A stretch of 64,000 nt of DNA, taken from NCBI GenBank assembly GCA_009926625.1, contig RFON01000006.1, positions 1 to 64,000 on the forward strand. The letters are read 5' to 3'. A model generated the notes under the pieces. The model saw only the letters and a program-made list of their open reading frames with translations, had not been told where the DNA came from and did no database searches. This document shows, one piece after another, positions 59,355-64,000 of the stretch (positions within the stretch are counted from its first letter, which is position 1; each line of letters starts with the position of its first letter). The stretch comes from Planctomycetota bacterium (GTDB taxonomy: Bacteria; Planctomycetota; Phycisphaerae; Phycisphaerales; SM1A02). The position numbers and the translations under genes were made by a program.

Positions 59355-61202
59355 ATGGCTACTATCGCCGCCGGCATGGATGCCCCACCCAAAAATCGTT
59401 CCACGACTGCCGAAGCGCGCCGCGGCGCGACGGCGGAGGAGATGGCGCAGAAGCAGCGCGAGATCTCCGTCAGCGAGTTCTTCGCCAAGAATCGCCACCT
59501 GCTTGGCTTCGACAATCCCCGCAAGGCACTCATGACGGCGGTGAAGGAGGCGGTCGACAACGCCCTCGATGCCTGCGAAGAAGCGCACATCCTGCCCGAC
59601 ATCCGTGTGGAACTGCTGCAGCGGTCCGAGACGCGATTCAAGGTCACCGTGCGCGACAACGGGCCAGGCATCGTCCGCCACCAGATCGAGAACATCTTCG
59701 GTCGCCTGTTGTACGGATCCAAGTTCCATCGGCTGAAGATGAGCCGTGGCCAACAAGGCATCGGCATTTCCGCCGCAGGCATGTACGGACTGATGACGAC
59801 GGGGCAGCCCGTGCTGATCATCTCCAAGACCAGCAAGAAGAAGCCTGCGGTGGAGGTGCTGCTGAAGATGGACACTTCGAAGAACCGCGCCGATGTGGTC
59901 AGCGAGACGGAGCATCCAGAGGACGACGGATTGTTCCCCGAGGGTCACGGGACGCAGGTGAGCATCGAAATGGAAGGGCGGTATCAGGGCGGACGCCAGT
60001 CGGTCGACGAATACCTCGACCAGACCGCGATCGCGAATCCGCACGCCCGAATCACCTTCGTCAATCCATCCAACGAGACGATCGAGTTCAAGCGCGGCAC
60101 CAACGAGCATCCGCCCGAGGCGAAGGAGATCCTCCCGCATCCGAAGGGGATCGAACTCGGGACGCTGATCCAGATGGTGGAACGCACCGAGCGAACGCAA
60201 CTCGGCTCGTTCCTGCAAGAGGAATTCTCGCGCGTGTCGCCGAGCGTGGCCAAGGAAATCTGCGAACGCGCGGGCGTGACGAACCGCACATGGATCAAGC
60301 AAGTCGGTCACAAGGAATCCGAGGCGATCTACAAGGCGATCCAGGATGTGCGCATCATGGCGCCACCGACCGACTGCCTAGTGCCCATCGGCACGAAGGC
60401 GCTCTTGTCGGGACTGCTCAAGGGCGTCCGCGCGGAGTTCTTCACGGCATGCACACGGCCCGCCGATGTGTACCGCGGCAATCCGTTCTTGATCGAGGTC
60501 GGACTCGCGTACGGCGGCGAACTGCCGAAGGATGAACTCATCCGCGTCATTCGGTACGCCAACCGAGTTCCACTGCTGTATCAACAGTCCGCCTGTGCGT
60601 CGTTCAAGGCAGTCCTCGAGACTTCATGGCGCAACTACGGGCTCTCGCAGTCGCGTGCGTCGCTGCCCGAGGGCCCGCTGGTGGTCATGGTGCACATGGC
60701 GAGCGTGTGGGTGCCGTTCACGAGCGAGTCGAAGGAGGCGATCGCCGACTACGACGAGATCCGCAAGGAGATGAAGCTTGGCTTGCAAGAGGTGGGGCGA
60801 AAGCTCGGCATCTACATGCGCCGCAAGCAGCGCATGCGGCACGAGGGTGAACGCCGCAGCATTTTCGAACGGTACATCGGTGAGATTGCCCAGTCGACCG
60901 AGTCAATCACCGGCACCGCGGCGCAGAAGGTGTACGACTCGTTGATGCGTGTGGCCAAGCGCAAGACCGAGGAGGCCGATGCCGTGCTCGACGATGAGGG
61001 TCGGCGCGTGAAGGACGAGGATCCGCTTGGGCGGGATGACTCGGTGGTCATCATGGAGTCGCGCATCGCTGCCCCTGCTGCGGAAGCGGGCGGCGAAGGG
61101 GAAGCTGCGCCTGCGAAGGATGCGAAGGCAACGGGTTCTTTGTTCGGTGACGACCAGGCACAGGCGCCTCGTTCGCGGCGCAAGCGCGGCTCGAGCAACT
61201 GA
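59355..61202 (+). CDS. top6B: DNA topoisomerase VI subunit B
   Basis: A 615-residue GHKL ATPase. After a short Ala/Thr-rich N-terminus come AVKEAVDNALDACEEAHILP (N-box), VRDNGPGIVRHQIENIFGRL (G1) and KMSRGQQGIGISAAGMYGLM (G2). The transducer domain follows; its ATP-contacting Lys cannot be placed with confidence by eye. The C-terminus is long, charged and disordered-looking (about residues 545-615). With the A subunit it forms the type IIB topoisomerase that relaxes supercoils and decatenates DNA, a family mainly known from archaea and plants. A second ATG at 59376 follows a TACTAT and could be a leaderless start. Confidence 0.93.
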   Translation: MATIAAGMDAPPKNRSTTAEARRGATAEEMAQKQREISVSEFFAKNRHLLGFDNPRKALMTAVKEAVDNALDACEEAHILPDIRVELLQRSETRFKVTVRDNGPGIVRHQIENIFGRLLYGSKFHRLKMSRGQQGIGISAAGMYGLMTTGQPVLIISKTSKKKPAVEVLLKMDTSKNRADVVSETEHPEDDGLFPEGHGTQVSIEMEGRYQGGRQSVDEYLDQTAIANPHARITFVNPSNETIEFKRGTNEHPPEAKEILPHPKGIELGTLIQMVERTERTQLGSFLQEEFSRVSPSVAKEICERAGVTNRTWIKQVGHKESEAIYKAIQDVRIMAPPTDCLVPIGTKALLSGLLKGVRAEFFTACTRPADVYRGNPFLIEVGLAYGGELPKDELIRVIRYANRVPLLYQQSACASFKAVLETSWRNYGLSQSRASLPEGPLVVMVHMASVWVPFTSESKEAIADYDEIRKEMKLGLQEVGRKLGIYMRRKQRMRHEGERRSIFERYIGEIAQSTESITGTAAQKVYDSLMRVAKRKTEEADAVLDDEGRRVKDEDPLGRDDSVVIMESRIAAPAAEAGGEGEAAPAKDAKATGSLFGDDQAQAPRSRRKRGSSN

Positions 61203-61219
61203 AACGCAACGGAGAACGC

Positions 61220-62389
61220 ATGGCACGGAAGAGCGCATCGGCATCGGGCGGCGGCGGCGGCGAGGCGGGCACACGGCGTGCGGCGGGCGCCCAGGGAAAG
61301 GTCCGCGAGGACACGCTCGACAAGATCGGTTCGCTTGGCAAGGCAGTCGCGAAGACCGCGCTGGCGGAGGACGATCCGTTCGTCCATGTGCCGATGCGCA
61401 CGATCTCGAACACCTCGTACAACGAAAAGCGGCGGTTGCTCGAGATGGGCGATGCCACGCTGCGCAGGAATCTCTTCAACACCGCCCAGGCACGGAAGTT
61501 CATGCAGACCCTGCTGCTGTCCAAGGGATGCAAGGACCTGTTGGAGGCGCAGAAGACGCTCAGCCTTCGTGGCATGTATTACAAGAGTCTTCACACGATC
61601 GCCGGCACGAAGGAAAAGACCTTCGAGGATCAGGAGGAGTCAGACAACATCCTCGAAGACATCGAGGTCGCACTGACCACACTGCGCGAGAATCTGAATC
61701 TCTTCGCCAAGAAACGCGGCACGATGGTCGGCAACATCACGGTCATCGACAACGGCGACACGATCGACTGCCGCCGGATGGGAACGGGCGGCTACGCCAT
61801 CCCATCGATCTGCGAACCGTCCATCATCCAGTTCGGCAAATGTGAGGCGAAGTTCGTTCTGCATGTCGAAAAGGACACGGTGTGGAGCCGTTTCAACGAG
61901 GATCGCTTCTGGGAAAAGCACAACTGCATCCTGACGGAGGGAAGCGGTCAGCCGCCGCGCGGCGTTCGCCGACTGCTCTACAGACTCAACCACGAACTCG
62001 GACTGCCGATCATCTGCCTGCTCGACTGTGATCCATGGGGTCACTACATCTATTCCGTCATCAAGCAGGGATCGATCAATCTCGCATTCGAGAGCCAGCG
62101 CATGGCGATCCCTGATGCGCGATACCTCGGCATCCGCGCCGCGGACTACACGCGGTGCGAGCTCTCCGACGATGTCAAGATCGGGCTGAACGACCGCGAT
62201 ATCGAGCGTGCGAAGCAGATCGCGGAATACCCCTGGTTCGCGGGGAAGAAGCACTGGCAGAAGGAAATCGCATTGATGCTTCGCAATGGGTTCAAGATGG
62301 AAGTCGAGTCGCTCATCACAAAGGACATCTCCTATGTCACGGAGGTCTATGTGCCCGAGCGACTGAAGGCGAAGGACTGGATCGACTGA
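61220..62389 (+). CDS. top6A: DNA topoisomerase VI subunit A (Spo11-like)
   Basis: A 389-residue A subunit starting 17 bp after top6B. It opens with a Gly/Ala/Ser-rich tail. The 5Y-CAP domain has the catalytic Tyr region SLRGMYYKSLHTIAGTKEKT, and the Toprim domain has FVLHVEKDTVWSRFNEDR (Glu) and the DxD of IICLLDCDPWGHYIYSVIKQ. The end holds IAEYPWFAGKKHWQKEIALM and a VPERLKAKDWID tail. This is the Spo11-related strand-breaking subunit. Both subunits look complete, so the enzyme is probably active. Pairing with a nearby gyrase cannot be judged here. Confidence 0.93.
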   Translation: MARKSASASGGGGGEAGTRRAAGAQGKVREDTLDKIGSLGKAVAKTALAEDDPFVHVPMRTISNTSYNEKRRLLEMGDATLRRNLFNTAQARKFMQTLLLSKGCKDLLEAQKTLSLRGMYYKSLHTIAGTKEKTFEDQEESDNILEDIEVALTTLRENLNLFAKKRGTMVGNITVIDNGDTIDCRRMGTGGYAIPSICEPSIIQFGKCEAKFVLHVEKDTVWSRFNEDRFWEKHNCILTEGSGQPPRGVRRLLYRLNHELGLPIICLLDCDPWGHYIYSVIKQGSINLAFESQRMAIPDARYLGIRAADYTRCELSDDVKIGLNDRDIERAKQIAEYPWFAGKKHWQKEIALMLRNGFKMEVESLITKDISYVTEVYVPERLKAKDWID

Positions 62390-62396
62390 TTCGGTC

Positions 62397-63278
62397 TCAC
62401 GCAGCGGCGGGGGCAACGGGCGCATCGGTGCCTGGCGTCGAGCCCGGCATCGGAATACGGATCTGGAAGTCGCTGCCCTTTCCGACCTCGCTGAAGAGCG
62501 TCAGCTTCCCGCCGTGCTCCTCCACGATGCGGCGCGCGACGGCGAGTCCAAGACCTGATCCGCCCCGCCGAGCCGTCACATAGGGCCTGAAGATCTCTTC
62601 ATGCCGAGATGGGTCGATTCCCGGCCCCGTATCGATGATGTGGATCACCGCCTCCGCGGGTTGTCGAGGGTTCGCGGGGGAACGCTCGACCCGCAGGATG
62701 AGTTCCTTGTGCGCACTGGCCGTCGTTGCCTCCATGGCCTGCATCGCATTCAGCATGAGGTTCAGCAGCGCCTGCTTGATGAGGTCTGCGTCCACCGAGA
62801 CGGTCACCGCCTCGTGCGGCAGATCCGTGCGCAGCAGCACGGATGCGGCTTCGGACTGCGGTAGCAGGAAGTCGCGGAGTTCATCCACCAATTCGCGCAG
62901 GTCGTGCGGTTGACGGTCGAGACGGAATCGTCCCGCGTAACGCAGGAAGTCCTCGAGGATTGCGCGGATGCGAGTGGTCTCGCTCGCGAGCATGTTGACC
63001 TTTCGGATGAGGGGTACAGCGTCGGCTTCAGGGAGGTTCGCATCGTGCACCCCCTCGCGCAGCAGTTGGGCGGTCAGCACGATGCTCGAAAGCGGGTTCT
63101 TGATTTCGTGCGCGAGTCCGCTTGTCATGGCTCCCAGTTCAGCCAAGCGTTCCGCTTCAATCGTTTGTCGCTCCGCGCGGAATGCGCGCTCGATGCGACG
63201 ACCGACGAGGGCGTACCAAGCGATGGAGGCCAACAAGAGCCCGAGGCCAACACCAATGATCAGGTCTGCTGATGGCAC
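62397..63278 (-). CDS. Sensor histidine kinase
   Basis: A ~293-residue kinase. A membrane helix (LIIGVGLGLLLASIAWYALV) at the N-terminus is followed by the HisKA phospho-acceptor ELGAMTSGLAHEIKNPLSSI (His) and the HATPase motifs LLNLMLNAMQAM (N-box), IIDTGPGIDP (G1) and GGSGLGLAVARRIVEEHGGK (G2). No sensor domain besides the helix is visible, and no response regulator lies next to it. The start is uncertain: GTG at 63278, or GTG at 63350 which adds 24 residues. It ends convergently with top6A, 7 bp apart. Confidence 0.88.
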   Translation of the reverse strand: MPSADLIIGVGLGLLLASIAWYALVGRRIERAFRAERQTIEAERLAELGAMTSGLAHEIKNPLSSIVLTAQLLREGVHDANLPEADAVPLIRKVNMLASETTRIRAILEDFLRYAGRFRLDRQPHDLRELVDELRDFLLPQSEAASVLLRTDLPHEAVTVSVDADLIKQALLNLMLNAMQAMEATTASAHKELILRVERSPANPRQPAEAVIHIIDTGPGIDPSRHEEIFRPYVTARRGGSGLGLAVARRIVEEHGGKLTLFSEVGKGSDFQIRIPMPGSTPGTDAPVAPAAA

Positions 63279-63368
63279 AACAGGACAGAAACTGGGGGAG
63301 CGCAGAACTTGAAGCCAGTGACCTCTGGCACCCTCAGCGGCGGGTGCCACGCGTGGGGCGCATGCAGG

Positions 63369-63623
63369 TCACACTGATGCGGTTGGCGCACGCGCGGTTG
63401 CCTTGGCAGCCGTGGCGGCCCAGCCCTTCGCACCGCACTGCGCGCTGTACTGGACCTTCTCCCCATCGCGCAGGGTGCGAAACCCGTGCTCCTGACTGAT
63501 GACGCTGAAGTGGACAAAGATGTCCTGCCCCTGCGGACCCACGATGAAGCCGAACCCCTTGCGGGCGTCAAACCACTTCACCACGCCTTCACAGTTCACG
63601 ATTTTTTCAGTGCTGTCTGACAT
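63369..63623 (-). CDS. Cold-shock domain protein
   Basis: An 84-residue CspA-like protein, starting MSDSTEKIVN just after a strong GGAGGAA ribosome site. It contains GVVKWFDARKGFGFIVGPQG with RNP1 (KGFGFI) and DIFVHFSVI as RNP2, followed by an Ala/Lys-rich C-terminus (GWAATAAKATARAPTASV) longer than in CspA (70 residues). It binds single-stranded RNA and DNA and may act as an RNA chaperone. The ~370 bases upstream have no other gene. Confidence 0.93.
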   Translation of the reverse strand: MSDSTEKIVNCEGVVKWFDARKGFGFIVGPQGQDIFVHFSVISQEHGFRTLRDGEKVQYSAQCGAKGWAATAAKATARAPTASV

Positions 63624-64000
63624 GCATTCCTCCACGAACCGGGAACTCCGCGAGAAATGAACAATTCGCTCGCAAATGGAACCCACACGCAACAATAGAG
63701 TGGGCTGGACTCAAGTCGGTTGGATTGTGCACCAAGAATCGGCATTGTGCAACTAGGCAACCACAAGTACTGCGGAACGGTCAATCATTCTGGCTGGTGA
63801 ACCATGTCCACTGGCTCACCCACTGGGCACTCACTGGGTCCGTCCTTGCTTGCCGCGGTTGCCGCAGTGCTGCGAGAGAGAGCGTCCGAACTCGTGCTTT
63901 GGAAAGATGTTGCGGCCTCTCGCTCTGCGTTTGCATAACGAGAGGCCGGATTCAGCGAGATTTCCTTCCTGGTGGAGGGGGTTGACCCTCAGCGAATCGT
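63624..64000. other. Upstream region of cold-shock gene, no gene seen
   Basis: The only open frame here (63725-63985, plus) is His/Cys/Arg-rich and looks spurious. The region has ATTGTGCA twice exactly 20 bp apart (63724-63731, 63744-63751), a 10-bp-stem hairpin at 63913-63948, and a small GAGGG/CCCTC hairpin near 63976-63992. It may hold the promoter and long leader of the cold-shock gene. Confidence 0.5.
63913..63948. other. 10-bp-stem hairpin
   Basis: CGGCCTCTCG (63913-63922) pairs perfectly with CGAGAGGCCG (63939-63948) around a 16-base loop. No T-tract follows on either strand, so a terminator is not proven. A structured leader RNA or a protein-binding site is possible. Confidence 0.4.

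Noticed and set aside
63725-63985. 86-codon open frame near the right edge
   Set aside because: Cys/His/Arg-rich, no ribosome site, hairpin overlaps its end; probably non-coding.

Overview
The window looks like a high-GC draft chromosome from a planctomycete, most likely of the class Phycisphaerae. Supporting this inference are two DUF1080 proteins, a secreted protein ending in a short dockerin-like Ca-binding repeat, a type II secretion cluster built from PilM/N/O/P-like parts, a stand-alone prepilin-type protein, a large secreted PQQ-type propeller protein, and a bacterial topoisomerase VI operon. No rRNA, tRNA, CRISPR array, insertion sequence or prophage was found.

Layout. 1-5.6 kb: a partial MFS transporter, a SYLF lipoprotein, two DUF1080 proteins, a Lys-rich DUF2934 protein, a soluble transhydrogenase and a flavin-reductase-like protein. 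5.6-9.2 kb: a DUF1015-serA-serC serine operon. 9.3-12.3 kb: an HD-GYP protein, a tiny sigma-region-4-like protein with a good promoter, a dockerin-tailed secreted protein and a divergent prepilin-like protein. 12.3-34 kb: mostly housekeeping genes (acs, an ABC-2 exporter, alaS, tpiA, secG, yicC, a PDZ protein, adk, recJ, a UDPGP-family pyrophosphorylase, phoU, pdxJ, Nudix, dapA, a phosphohexomutase, queD-like, ppk1). 34-39 kb: a lipoprotein, a propeller gene broken by frameshifts, and an extremely Asp-rich protein. 39-55 kb: a minus-strand type II secretion operon running gspE-F-G-H-I-J-K-(L/N)-(M/O)-(C/P)-D plus a lipoprotein. 55-64 kb: an unpaired CoA-transferase A subunit, an MFS protein, a sigma-70 family factor with a perfect CRP/FNR-type palindrome upstream, ndk, top6B-top6A, a sensor kinase and a cold-shock protein.

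Most notable points. (1) Positions 53920-53949 match an Illumina Nextera (Tn5) adapter for 30 bases, so the DNA left and right of it may not be contiguous in the real genome, and the 3' end of the gene spanning it is unreliable. (2) Two adjacent inner-membrane components of the secretion cluster, the GspL/PilN-like and the GspC/PilP-like proteins, end in the same ~43-residue module (15 of 43 identical, no gaps). I do not recognise this module as a described domain. (3) A complete topoisomerase VI (A and B) is encoded next to ndk, which is unusual for a bacterium. (4) The propeller gene is split by an exact 8-bp tandem duplication and a second shift close by.

Functionally, the secretion cluster would export folded periplasmic proteins. 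The dockerin-tailed, DUF1080 and propeller proteins are plausible secreted or periplasmic products, but nothing in the sequence shows which of them, if any, is a substrate.
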